Shown: one piece after another, positions 7,913 to 14,512 of the stretch
How the letters are laid out: every line of letters starts with the position of its first letter
How positions within the stretch are numbered: the stretch's first letter is position 1
Source of the DNA: SCRD01 sp046705285
Lineage (GTDB): Bacteria > Acidobacteriota > Terriglobia > UBA7540
Assembly (NCBI GenBank): GCA_046705285.1
Contig: JBJKQK010000170.1
Span: 1 to 19,964, forward strand
Length of the DNA: 19,964 nt
Direction: 5' to 3'
The notes under the pieces: generated by a model
What the model was told of the DNA's origin: nothing
The model's database searches: none
What the model saw: the letters and a program-made list of their open reading frames with translations, nothing else
Position numbers and translations under genes: made by a program

Positions 7913-9160
7913 ATGGCAGACGAGAAACACGCAACCCCATTGCTCGATGAACTGGAAAAAGGCCCCTGGCCGAGTTTCGTGAAAGAGATCAAGGCTGCGG
8001 CGAAGGCGAAACCCACGGCGGAAGACCTTTTGGGGCAGCTTGAGCTCTCGTACGAAGACAAGATCAGCCACTGGAAGCACGGCGGCATCGTCGGCGTGAT
8101 GGGCTACGGCGGCGGCGTGATCGGCCGTTACAGCGATGTGCCCGACAAGTTTCCGCACGTGTCGCACTTCCACACTCTGCGCGTCAACCATCCATCCGGA
8201 TGGTTCTACACCAGCGACGTCCTAAGGAAGTTGTGTGACATCTGGGAGAGGCACGGTTCCGACCTGACGAATTTCCATGGTTCGACGGGCGACATTATTC
8301 TGCTGGGAACCAAAACCGACGAACTTGAACCCACCTTCAGCGAGCTGACGCATCTGGGCTTTGACCTGGGCGGGTCGGGATCGGTGATGCGGACTCCTTC
8401 CGCCTGCGTGGGACAGGCAAGGTGCGAATGGGCTTGCTATGACACGATGAAGCTATGCAACGACCTGACCCACACCTACCAGGACGAACTGCATCGCCCG
8501 GCCTTTCCTTACAAGTTCAAGTTCAAGTGCAGTGGGTGTCCCAACGATTGCGTGGCCTCGATCGCGCGCGCGGACCTTTCGATCATCGGTACCTGGAAAG
8601 ACGACATCCAGCAGGATGACGCTGCCGTCTCGGAATATGCTGCAGCAGGGCTGGACATTCAGAAAGACGTCTGCGACCACTGCCCGACGAAGTGCATGGA
8701 TTGGGATGGCAAGAAGCTGAGCATCAACAACCGCGAGTGCGTGCACTGCATGCATTGCATCAACGTGATGCCCAAGGCGCTGCGCCCCGGAAAGGAGAAG
8801 GGTGCGACGCTGCTGATTGGCGCCAAGGCGCCGATCCTCCAGGGCGCCCTGCTCTCCTCCGTCCTCATTCCGTTTGTTCCAGCAGATGAGTTGCTGGAAA
8901 CCATCAAGGAACTCGTCTCACGGATCTGGGATTTCTGGAGTGAGTACGGAAACAACCGCGAGCGTGTTGGTGAACTGATCCAGCGCATTGGGATGCCGGC
9001 CTTTCTTGACGCCATCGGCCTTGATCCTGTTCCTGAAATGATCTCGGCGCCCCGCGACAACCCTTACATCTTCTTCCAGAAAGAAGATGTTGCACAGGAG
9101 CCGGCAAACGGCGCTGGCGAGGAAGCAGGAGACGTAGAAACTCTTAAGGAGACGAAATAA
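7913..9160 (+). CDS. dsrA: Dissimilatory sulfite reductase, alpha subunit
   Basis: DsrA pairs with DsrB in the cytoplasmic alpha2beta2 enzyme that reduces sulfite with sirohaem and leaves the sulfur on DsrC. The 415 residues contain the sirohaem/4Fe-4S ligand pattern as C-x5-C (Cys165, Cys171) and C-x3-C (Cys209, Cys213), within CVGQARCEWAC and CSGCPNDC. The inserted ferredoxin domain follows with Cys254/257/261 (CDHCPTKC) and Cys276/279/282 (CVHCMHC). The last 25 residues are acidic and look disordered. The start has a strong Shine-Dalgarno site, and the stop overlaps the dsrB start as TAATG, consistent with equal production of the two subunits. The sequence alone does not decide between reductive and oxidative type, but the neighbours (dsrD, qmo) favour the reductive type. 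Confidence 0.98.
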   Translation: MADEKHATPLLDELEKGPWPSFVKEIKAAAKAKPTAEDLLGQLELSYEDKISHWKHGGIVGVMGYGGGVIGRYSDVPDKFPHVSHFHTLRVNHPSGWFYTSDVLRKLCDIWERHGSDLTNFHGSTGDIILLGTKTDELEPTFSELTHLGFDLGGSGSVMRTPSACVGQARCEWACYDTMKLCNDLTHTYQDELHRPAFPYKFKFKCSGCPNDCVASIARADLSIIGTWKDDIQQDDAAVSEYAAAGLDIQKDVCDHCPTKCMDWDGKKLSINNRECVHCMHCINVMPKALRPGKEKGATLLIGAKAPILQGALLSSVLIPFVPADELLETIKELVSRIWDFWSEYGNNRERVGELIQRIGMPAFLDAIGLDPVPEMISAPRDNPYIFFQKEDVAQEPANGAGEEAGDVETLKETK

Positions 9161-10239
9161 TGGGAACTCAGACTGAGCGTTTGACCGATATCGGACCCCC
9201 AAATTACGAACGGTTTCTGCATCCGCTTATCAAGAAAAATTATGGTAAGTGGAAGTACCACGAAAACCTGGGGCCGGGTATCTTGTGCCACGTGTCGGAA
9301 ACCGGCGACAAGATTTACACGGTCCGTGCGGGTTCACCGCGCCTGCTGAGTATCCAGACGGTGAGGATGTTCGCGGACCTGGCTGACAAGTACACCGGTG
9401 GTTACCTGAGGTTTACCAGCCGCAACAACATCGAGTTCCTGCTGGACAATCCCGACAACATCGAGCCGCTGAAGAAGGATCTGGCTGCAGCGGGCTTCCC
9501 GGTGGGCGGAACGAAGAACGCCATCAGCAACATTGTCCACACTCAGGGCTGGGTGCACTGCCATTCTTCGGCGACGGATGCTTCGGGCATCGTGAAGTCC
9601 GTGATGGATGCTGTCTACGACCACTTCACCGACCAGAAACTGCCCGCCAAGTTGCGCATTGCGCTGGCTTGCTGCCTCAACATGTGCGGTGCGGTCCATT
9701 GCTCGGACATCGCCATCCTCGGCATTCACCGACGTGCTCCGACGGTGCGGCACGACATCCTGAACAAGGTCTGCGAAATTCCCACGGCCATTGCCTCCTG
9801 CCCGACGGGCGCAATCCGCTCTGCCACCGTGGACGGCAAACCCTCTGTTGAGGTTATCGAAGAACAGTGCATGTTCTGCGGCAACTGCTTCACCGTATGC
9901 CCCGCCATGCCCCTCAACGATCCCGAGAATGATGGACTCTCCATCTGGGTGGGCGGCAAAGTCAGTAATGCGCGCTCTCAGCCCAGGTTTTCCAAACTGG
10001 CCATCCCTTTTATTCCGAACAATCCGCCGCGCTGGCCGGAGGTCGTGGACGCGATCGTGAACATTGTGGACGTTTACGCCCGCAACGCCCGGAAGTACGA
10101 GCGCATGGGCGAGTGGATTGACCGGATCGGCTGGCCAAGATTTTTTGAACTGACCGGTATCGAGTTTACTCGTTACCACATCGATGACTTCAAGAATGCC
10201 GGATTGACCTACGCTCGTTCGGCCCACTTGAGGTTTTAG
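9160..10239 (+). CDS. dsrB: Dissimilatory sulfite reductase, beta subunit
   Basis: Partner of DsrA, 359 residues, normal for the family. HTQGWVHCHSSATDASG (127-143) is a DsrB hallmark, with Cys134. CCLNMCGAVHCSDIAI (171-186) carries the sirohaem-proximal cysteines (171, 172, 176, 181). The ferredoxin insert is CPTGAI (214-219) plus CMFCGNCFTVCP (Cys237/240/243/247). The C-terminal part (GEWIDRIGWPRFFELTG, 317-333) resembles the matching end of DsrA, as expected for ancient paralogues. The start overlaps the dsrA stop by one base, and a purine-rich AAGGAGA lies just upstream. dsrD begins 9 nt after the stop. Confidence 0.98.
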   Translation: MGTQTERLTDIGPPNYERFLHPLIKKNYGKWKYHENLGPGILCHVSETGDKIYTVRAGSPRLLSIQTVRMFADLADKYTGGYLRFTSRNNIEFLLDNPDNIEPLKKDLAAAGFPVGGTKNAISNIVHTQGWVHCHSSATDASGIVKSVMDAVYDHFTDQKLPAKLRIALACCLNMCGAVHCSDIAILGIHRRAPTVRHDILNKVCEIPTAIASCPTGAIRSATVDGKPSVEVIEEQCMFCGNCFTVCPAMPLNDPENDGLSIWVGGKVSNARSQPRFSKLAIPFIPNNPPRWPEVVDAIVNIVDVYARNARKYERMGEWIDRIGWPRFFELTGIEFTRYHIDDFKNAGLTYARSAHLRF

Positions 10240-10248
10240 GAGAAAACT

Positions 10249-10494
10249 ATGGCTGTCCCAATCGAAACCCTTGCCGAGGAAATGTACCAGATGGTCGCCG
10301 AGACCCAGGGTAAGAAGAACCTGAAAGCGACCGACCTGACGAAGGCCATGCTTGCGCAACACGGTAGCGAGGTCAGCAAGGATGATTGCAAGCACGCTAT
10401 CCGCCAGTTGATTGACTCCGGCCGCTGCGTTTACAGCTATTTCGGTGGCAGCTTCATCACCATCCCGCACAAGGAAGGCGCCGCTCCGGACTAG
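10249..10494 (+). CDS. dsrD: DsrD, winged-helix activator of sulfite reductase
   Basis: The protein has 81 residues, close to the roughly 78 of characterised DsrD, and the same character: a small, charged, winged-helix-like cytoplasmic protein without cysteine clusters. Recognisable segments include KNLKATDLTKAML (19-31), CKHAIRQLIDSG (47-58) and CVYSYFGGSFITIP (60-73). DsrD is known to bind DsrAB and stimulate sulfite reduction, and it is used as a marker of the reductive direction. It directly follows dsrB, its usual position, with AGGAG at 10238-10242 before the ATG. Confidence 0.95.
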   Translation: MAVPIETLAEEMYQMVAETQGKKNLKATDLTKAMLAQHGSEVSKDDCKHAIRQLIDSGRCVYSYFGGSFITIPHKEGAAPD

Positions 10495-10542
10495 AAAACG
10501 CTGGAATGAACGTAACAATCTCAGTGCGAAGCGAAACGGCCG

Positions 10543-10550
10543 GGAAGGAG
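10543..10550 (+). promoter_or_regulatory. Shine-Dalgarno site deciding the start of the ferritin-like gene
   Basis: GGAAGGAG at 10543-10550 lies five bases before ATG 10556. The frame is open further upstream into dsrD, but this site and the start of helical sequence at 10556 make the shorter 150-residue form much more likely than the 198-residue one. Confidence 0.65.
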
Positions 10551-10555
10551 TTGTC

Positions 10556-11008
10556 ATGAGCAAGATTGTCGAGAAAAGGGCGAAAGCTGCGGAAAACACT
10601 CAGGAACTCATTTCCACACTCCGAAGGTGGCAGGAAATCGAAGACGGCAGCGTGGCAGCGTGCTCGGGAATTATCGACGAGACCAAAAATCCGCTGATTC
10701 GCCTGGTCATGGAAATCATCCGGCAAGATTCGGTGATGCACAAGAAGGTTCAGCAGGTGATGATCGACAGCATGGAAAAGCAGGCGATCAGCCTCACACC
10801 TGAGGAACTGGGCCAAATCTGGGAAAGCATCGAGCGGCATGCGGAGATGGAAAAGGAGACGATCGCCCTGGCCGAGAAGGCGCGAAAGAATTGCCGGCTG
10901 TTCGTCTTGAGGCATCTGCTCACTTACCTTATCGAAGACGAGCAGAAGCACGACCGGCTGCTCGCTCAGTTGGAAGACTTTAAGCGCGGAATCTATCCGT
11001 ATGCGTAA
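10556..11008 (+). CDS. Ferritin-like four-helix protein, function unknown
   Basis: The protein has 150 residues, almost entirely predicted helix, soluble and without a signal peptide. Four helical blocks are visible: about 8-30 (with E27, E29), 46-74 (with the DSVMH segment, His62), 83-110 (HAEMEKETIALAEKA, with E98 and E101) and 112-142 (IEDEQKHDRLL, His132). Helices 3 and 4 look like diiron ferritin/rubrerythrin-type motifs (ExxH at 129-132), but helix 2 has SVMH where ExxH would be expected, so a complete diiron site is doubtful. It lies between dsrD and dsrL and is probably co-transcribed with them. Possible roles are iron or oxygen handling for the Fe-S/sirohaem enzymes or a structural partner; none is shown by the sequence. 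Confidence 0.8.
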   Translation: MSKIVEKRAKAAENTQELISTLRRWQEIEDGSVAACSGIIDETKNPLIRLVMEIIRQDSVMHKKVQQVMIDSMEKQAISLTPEELGQIWESIERHAEMEKETIALAEKARKNCRLFVLRHLLTYLIEDEQKHDRLLAQLEDFKRGIYPYA

Positions 11009-11022
11009 GTCAGGACGAAGAT

Positions 11023-12684
11023 ATGGTGCTCTTTAAAGCAGTAAAGAAACCGGCAGTCAAGGGAACTTCCCAGGCTGGGGCGGAAGTCAGCCATCTGCGC
11101 CCTCGCTACATTGCCAAGACGCCGCCGTGTACCGACAAGTGCCCCTGCGGCACCGACATTCGTGGTTGGGTCAACGTGATTTCGCAGGCGGCGGATTACG
11201 GCCGCACCAACGAACAGGCCTATGAAATCGCCTGGGACACGATTGTCGACCGCAATCCGTTTCCCGCAGTTTGTGGCCGCGTTTGTCCTCATCCCTGTGA
11301 AGACGCCTGCAACCGGATCGAAAAAGATGGCGCGGTGGCGATCAACGCTCTCGAAAGGTTTGTCGGCGACTTCGCCATATCCAAAAGTCTCAGGCTGAAG
11401 AAACTGAGCGAAGAAAAGCACGAGGAAAAGATCGCAATCGTTGGCGCGGGGCCGGCGGGGCTCTCCTGTGCCTATCAGCTCGCACGGCGCGGTTACCCCG
11501 TAACAGTTTTTGAAGCTTTCAGTAAACCGGGCGGAATGCTGCGGTACGGAATTCCGCAATACCGCCTGCCTCGCGAAGTGCTGGAAGCGGAGATTCAACG
11601 GATACTCGACCTCGGTGTGGAGTTGAAATGTAACCAGGTTGTCGGGGACGGACTTTCGCTCGAGACGCTCCAGAATGAATATAAGGCCGTTTTTGTCGGC
11701 ATCGGCGCGCACAAGGGATTGAAGCTGGGCGTTCCCGGTGAAGATGCTCCAAACGTGTTCACTGGAACCCAGTTTCTGAACCAGGTCAACCGCGGCGAAG
11801 CGGTAACGCTGGGAAACAAGGTGATTGTGATTGGCGGTGGCGACACGGCCATCGACGCGGCGAGGGTGAGCAAGCGCTTGGGCGCGTCGGTCACAATCCT
11901 TTATCGCCGGTCACGGCAGGAGATGCCGGCAATCACACAGGAAGTTGACGGGGCGATCGAAGAGGGCGTAGGCATACAATTCCTGGCCGCACCGGTCGAA
12001 ATCCTGACAAGCGCGGGCCAGGCCACCGGCATGCGCTGCATCCGCATGGAACTGGGCGAACCAGACGCTTCCGGCCGTCGCCGGCCGGTACCCAAAACAG
12101 GATCAGAATTCGATCTCGAAGCCACGGCGATCATCGCAGCAATCAGCCAGGAGCCGGAGTTTGCCGGGTTCAACGGGCTGCACGAAGGTAAGGATTGGAT
12201 CAAAGCCAACGAATGGGGAAAGACCCATATCGAAGGAGTTTACGCGGGCGGCGACGACATCGAACTGGGCCTAGTCACTATCGCCATCTCTCAGGGGCGC
12301 TTTGCCGCCGAGGCAATTGATGCGCGCCTTCGGGGCAAGACGCTGGAAAAGCCCATTCTGCCGGGGGTCATCAAGACGGATCGCATGAAGCTTGGATATT
12401 ACGAGGGCAGCAGCCCCCACGAACGCCCTCGCGTTCCGGTCGCCGAGCGCGACATGGAAATTGAGATCGAACAGGGTCTCTCGGAAGCCGATGCGATGGC
12501 GGAAGCCAAGCGTTGCATGTCCTGCGGCATGTGTATGGACTGCGAAACGTGCTGGATGTTCTGCACCAACAACTGCTTCGTCAAGCTTCCGAAAGGCGAC
12601 CATTACAAGATCAAGTTGGAAGTCTGCAACGGGTGCCAGAAGTGCGCTCAAGAGTGCCCGTGCGGGTATATCGAAATGGTTTAA
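11023..12684 (+). CDS. dsrL: DsrL-type NAD(P)H:acceptor oxidoreductase (GltD-like)
   Basis: Cytoplasmic Fe-S flavoprotein, 553 residues. In order: an N-terminal GltD-type Fe-S domain (Cys36/40/42 and CGRVCPHPCEDAC at 84-96); the FAD motif IAIVGAGPAGLSCAYQLA (137-154); PGGMLRYGIP (169-178); an NAD(P)H-binding motif VIVIGGGDTAIDAA (267-280) followed by YRRSRQEMPA (294-303); and a C-terminal ferredoxin region with Cys498/501/504/507/510/514 and Cys535/538/541/545. The C-terminal region is what separates DsrL from ordinary glutamate synthase small subunits. DsrL of Allochromatium vinosum acts with DsrAB in sulfur oxidation; a second group occurs in some reducers. This protein is about 100 residues shorter than the A. 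vinosum enzyme (about 650). The paired Arg after the nucleotide motif is compatible with NADPH use. It is unusual to see it together with DsrD. Confidence 0.92.
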   Translation: MVLFKAVKKPAVKGTSQAGAEVSHLRPRYIAKTPPCTDKCPCGTDIRGWVNVISQAADYGRTNEQAYEIAWDTIVDRNPFPAVCGRVCPHPCEDACNRIEKDGAVAINALERFVGDFAISKSLRLKKLSEEKHEEKIAIVGAGPAGLSCAYQLARRGYPVTVFEAFSKPGGMLRYGIPQYRLPREVLEAEIQRILDLGVELKCNQVVGDGLSLETLQNEYKAVFVGIGAHKGLKLGVPGEDAPNVFTGTQFLNQVNRGEAVTLGNKVIVIGGGDTAIDAARVSKRLGASVTILYRRSRQEMPAITQEVDGAIEEGVGIQFLAAPVEILTSAGQATGMRCIRMELGEPDASGRRRPVPKTGSEFDLEATAIIAAISQEPEFAGFNGLHEGKDWIKANEWGKTHIEGVYAGGDDIELGLVTIAISQGRFAAEAIDARLRGKTLEKPILPGVIKTDRMKLGYYEGSSPHERPRVPVAERDMEIEIEQGLSEADAMAEAKRCMSCGMCMDCETCWMFCTNNCFVKLPKGDHYKIKLEVCNGCQKCAQECPCGYIEMV

Positions 12685-12696
12685 AGGAGATACAGT

Positions 12697-13014
12697 ATGC
12701 CTAGCTATGAAGCCCAAGGAAAGGTCTACGACGTTGATGAGGATGGGTTCCTTCAGGACCCCAGTTTGTGGAATGACGACGTAGCCAAGGATTTCATGTC
12801 CACAGAGGGAATCACCGAGTTAACTGAGGACCACTGGAAAGTGATTCATTACATCCGCAACTACTACCTGCAGTTCGGCATTGCGCCGATGGTTCGCAAG
12901 GTGTGCAAGCAGACAGGCTTCAGCCTGAAGGAAATCTACAATCTCTTTCCGTCCGGACCCGCGAAAGGCGCTTGCAAACTTGCCGGCCTGCCGAAACCTA
13001 CCGGATGCGTGTAG
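12697..13014 (+). CDS. dsrC: DsrC, sulfur-carrier protein
   Basis: Small cytoplasmic protein of 105 residues, normal for the family, with the typical MPSYEAQGKVYDVDEDGFL start. The C-terminal arm ends CKLAGLPKPTGCV with both redox cysteines in place: Cys93 and the penultimate Cys104, ten residues apart between them. In sulfite reduction DsrAB transfers sulfur onto these two cysteines as a DsrC trisulfide, which DsrMKJOP then reduces. Both cysteines present means a true DsrC rather than a TusE or regulatory homologue. A strong Shine-Dalgarno site (AAAGGAG) overlaps the dsrL stop region. It is uncommon but sensible for dsrC to sit between the DsrAB and DsrMKJOP gene groups, since it connects the two. 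Confidence 0.97.
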   Translation: MPSYEAQGKVYDVDEDGFLQDPSLWNDDVAKDFMSTEGITELTEDHWKVIHYIRNYYLQFGIAPMVRKVCKQTGFSLKEIYNLFPSGPAKGACKLAGLPKPTGCV

Positions 13015-13023
13015 GAGGGCGAA

Positions 13024-13506
13024 ATGCTGAACATTTCGTCAGAGCAGCAGCGCGCCGTCGCCGAAGAATGGCTGGGTCTTACGCTCAGGAGTTACCCTGC
13101 CCAGAGCATGCGATTTCTGCTTCGAGAGGCTGATGCCTTTCGGAATCCCATTGGTCAAACTCTCAAGGAAGGGATTCCTCTGCTGGTCGACGAGCTGTTT
13201 GGCGAAATGAACTCCGACAGAGTTCGGCAAGTCCTGGAGAGCATTGTGCGCATCCGGGCGGTGCAGAACTTCTCTCCCAGAGAGGCTGTGGGGTTTGTGT
13301 TCCTGCTGAAGAGAATTCTCCAAGACAAGTTGCCAGACGAGTGGGCGAATTGCCAGGAACTCGACCGCAGGATTGATGAGATGGTTTTAACCGCGTTTGA
13401 ATTCTACGTGCACTGTCGCGGACAAATCAACAGTATCCAAGTGAACGAGGCCAGACGTAGAGTCGCGCTGCTGGAGAGAATTTATTCAGAAGTTGAGGGA
13501 CGGTGA
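13024..13506 (+). CDS. RsbRD-N-like protein preceding dsrM (possibly the gene called dsrT)
   Basis: The protein has 160 residues, soluble and mostly helical. Segments such as DAFRNPIGQTLKEGIPLLVDE (41-61), RIRAVQNFSPREAVGFVFLLK (82-102) and a helical C-terminus resemble the N-terminal domain of RsbRD-type sensor/regulator proteins. Proteins of this kind commonly precede dsrM in sulfate reducers, and I believe this is the family named dsrT in some annotations, but I am not certain, so no symbol is given. It lacks a visible STAS or kinase domain, so it may be a stand-alone sensing or scaffolding module. A Shine-Dalgarno site (GGAGGG) lies just before ATG 13024. Its TGA stop overlaps an ATG at 13506 as TGATG, which bears on the start of dsrM. 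Confidence 0.8.
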   Translation: MLNISSEQQRAVAEEWLGLTLRSYPAQSMRFLLREADAFRNPIGQTLKEGIPLLVDELFGEMNSDRVRQVLESIVRIRAVQNFSPREAVGFVFLLKRILQDKLPDEWANCQELDRRIDEMVLTAFEFYVHCRGQINSIQVNEARRRVALLERIYSEVEGR

Positions 13507-14509
13507 TGGGTTTTTGAGTGCACTTACTTCATTTATCTTGATTTTGGCGGTCGCGGGGCTCGCATTCGTTGGTGGGGAAGCACATAATTCACGCTTTCTA
13601 TTGGGCGTCATTCTTCCGTACGCAGCCTTAGTCGTTTTCCTGAGCGGGATCGTTTACCGCGTTCTTAAATGGGCGAGTTCGGTCATCCCTTTCAATATCC
13701 CCACGACTTGCGGACAACAGAAATCGCTGCGGTGGATTAAATCGAGTTGGATCGAGAGTCCCCATAATAAGTTTGGGGTTGTGGTCCGAATGGCGCTGGA
13801 AATACTCCTTTTCCGGTCGCTTTTCCGCAACAGCAAGGCAGAGATCCACCGCGACGGACCGAGGCTTCTGTACGGCGAAAACAAGTGGCTCTGGCTGGGT
13901 GCGCTGGCGTTCCACTGGTCGCTGCTCATCATCTTGCTTCGCCACCTGCGCTTTTTTGTTGAGCCTGTGCCACGATTCATTTTGGGGATGGACGCCGTTG
14001 ATGGTTTCTTTCAACTGGGCGCTCCTCAACTACTGGTTACCGATGTCATCATTATTGCCGCGTTGCTCTTCCTGCTTTTGCGGCGCTTTACTAATCCCAG
14101 GGTCCGCTATATTTCCCTGTTTTCGGATTACCTGGCTCTGTTCCTGCTTTTAGGTATTGCCATCTCCGGGGTCCTGATGCGGTACTTCTTCAAGGTTGAT
14201 CTTGAGGGGGTGAAGCAACTTGCAATCGGATTGGTTACCTTTTCACCCACAGTGCCTGCCAGCATCGGAGCACTATTCTTTGTCCACCTGGCCCTGGTGA
14301 GCTTTCTGCTGGCATATTTCCCATACAGCAAATTGGTGCATATGGGCGGCATCTTTTTGAGCCCGACCCGCAACATGGCCAATGACAGCCGGATGGTGAG
14401 GCACGTGAACCCGTGGAATTATCCGGTCAAAGTCCACACCTATCAGGAGTGGGAGGAAGAATTCCACGACAAGATCAAGGCGGCAGGGCTGCCGCTGGAG
14501 AGGGAGTAG
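13493..14509 (+). CDS. dsrM: DsrM, haem b membrane subunit of DsrMKJOP (start uncertain)
   Basis: NarI-like menaquinol/haem b subunit that exchanges electrons with DsrK. From TTG 13493 it has 338 residues, with six hydrophobic segments near 12-27, 36-56, 133-150, 181-197, 208-230 and 256-277. His141, His151, His265 and His283 are in helices or at their ends and are likely ligands of two haems b. After the last helix, a cytoplasmic tail containing MVRHVNPWNYPVKVHTYQEW (301-320) probably contacts DsrK. The start is a problem: neither in-frame start (TTG 13493, TTG 13514) has a good Shine-Dalgarno site, while ATG 13506, well placed after GAGGG (13495-13499), is one frame off and hits TGA after three codons. 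See the slippery-site entry. dsrK follows after 3 nt. Confidence 0.92.
   Translation: MRDGDGFLSALTSFILILAVAGLAFVGGEAHNSRFLLGVILPYAALVVFLSGIVYRVLKWASSVIPFNIPTTCGQQKSLRWIKSSWIESPHNKFGVVVRMALEILLFRSLFRNSKAEIHRDGPRLLYGENKWLWLGALAFHWSLLIILLRHLRFFVEPVPRFILGMDAVDGFFQLGAPQLLVTDVIIIAALLFLLLRRFTNPRVRYISLFSDYLALFLLLGIAISGVLMRYFFKVDLEGVKQLAIGLVTFSPTVPASIGALFFVHLALVSFLLAYFPYSKLVHMGGIFLSPTRNMANDSRMVRHVNPWNYPVKVHTYQEWEEEFHDKIKAAGLPLERE
13506..13517 (+). other. Apparent frameshift / slippery heptamer at the start of dsrM
   Basis: ATG GGT TTT TGA reads out at once, but bases 13508-13514 are GGGTTTT, an X XXY YYZ heptamer in register with this ATG and directly followed by the stop. A -1 shift, or one extra T in the T5 run (13511-13515), gives MGFLSALTSF and joins the dsrM frame at 13514. 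This may be an assembly indel, a real slip site, or irrelevant if a TTG is the true start. Confidence 0.5.
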
Positions 14510-14512
14510 AAA

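Noticed and set aside
6805..7950. A 381-codon + strand frame overlapping qmoC and running into dsrA
   Set aside because: It is a shifted frame of qmoC with no domain or Shine-Dalgarno support; QmoC motifs and membrane helices are in the other frame.
10506..10559. A 17-codon frame in the dsrD / ferritin-like gap, ending in an ATGA overlap
   Set aside because: It has no Shine-Dalgarno site upstream, and the overlap can arise by chance; the ferritin-like gene has its own strong ribosome site.
9334..10599. A 421-codon open frame on the - strand opposite dsrB and dsrD
   Set aside because: It is antisense to dsrB, whose motifs are unmistakable; the translated sequence has no known fold signature.
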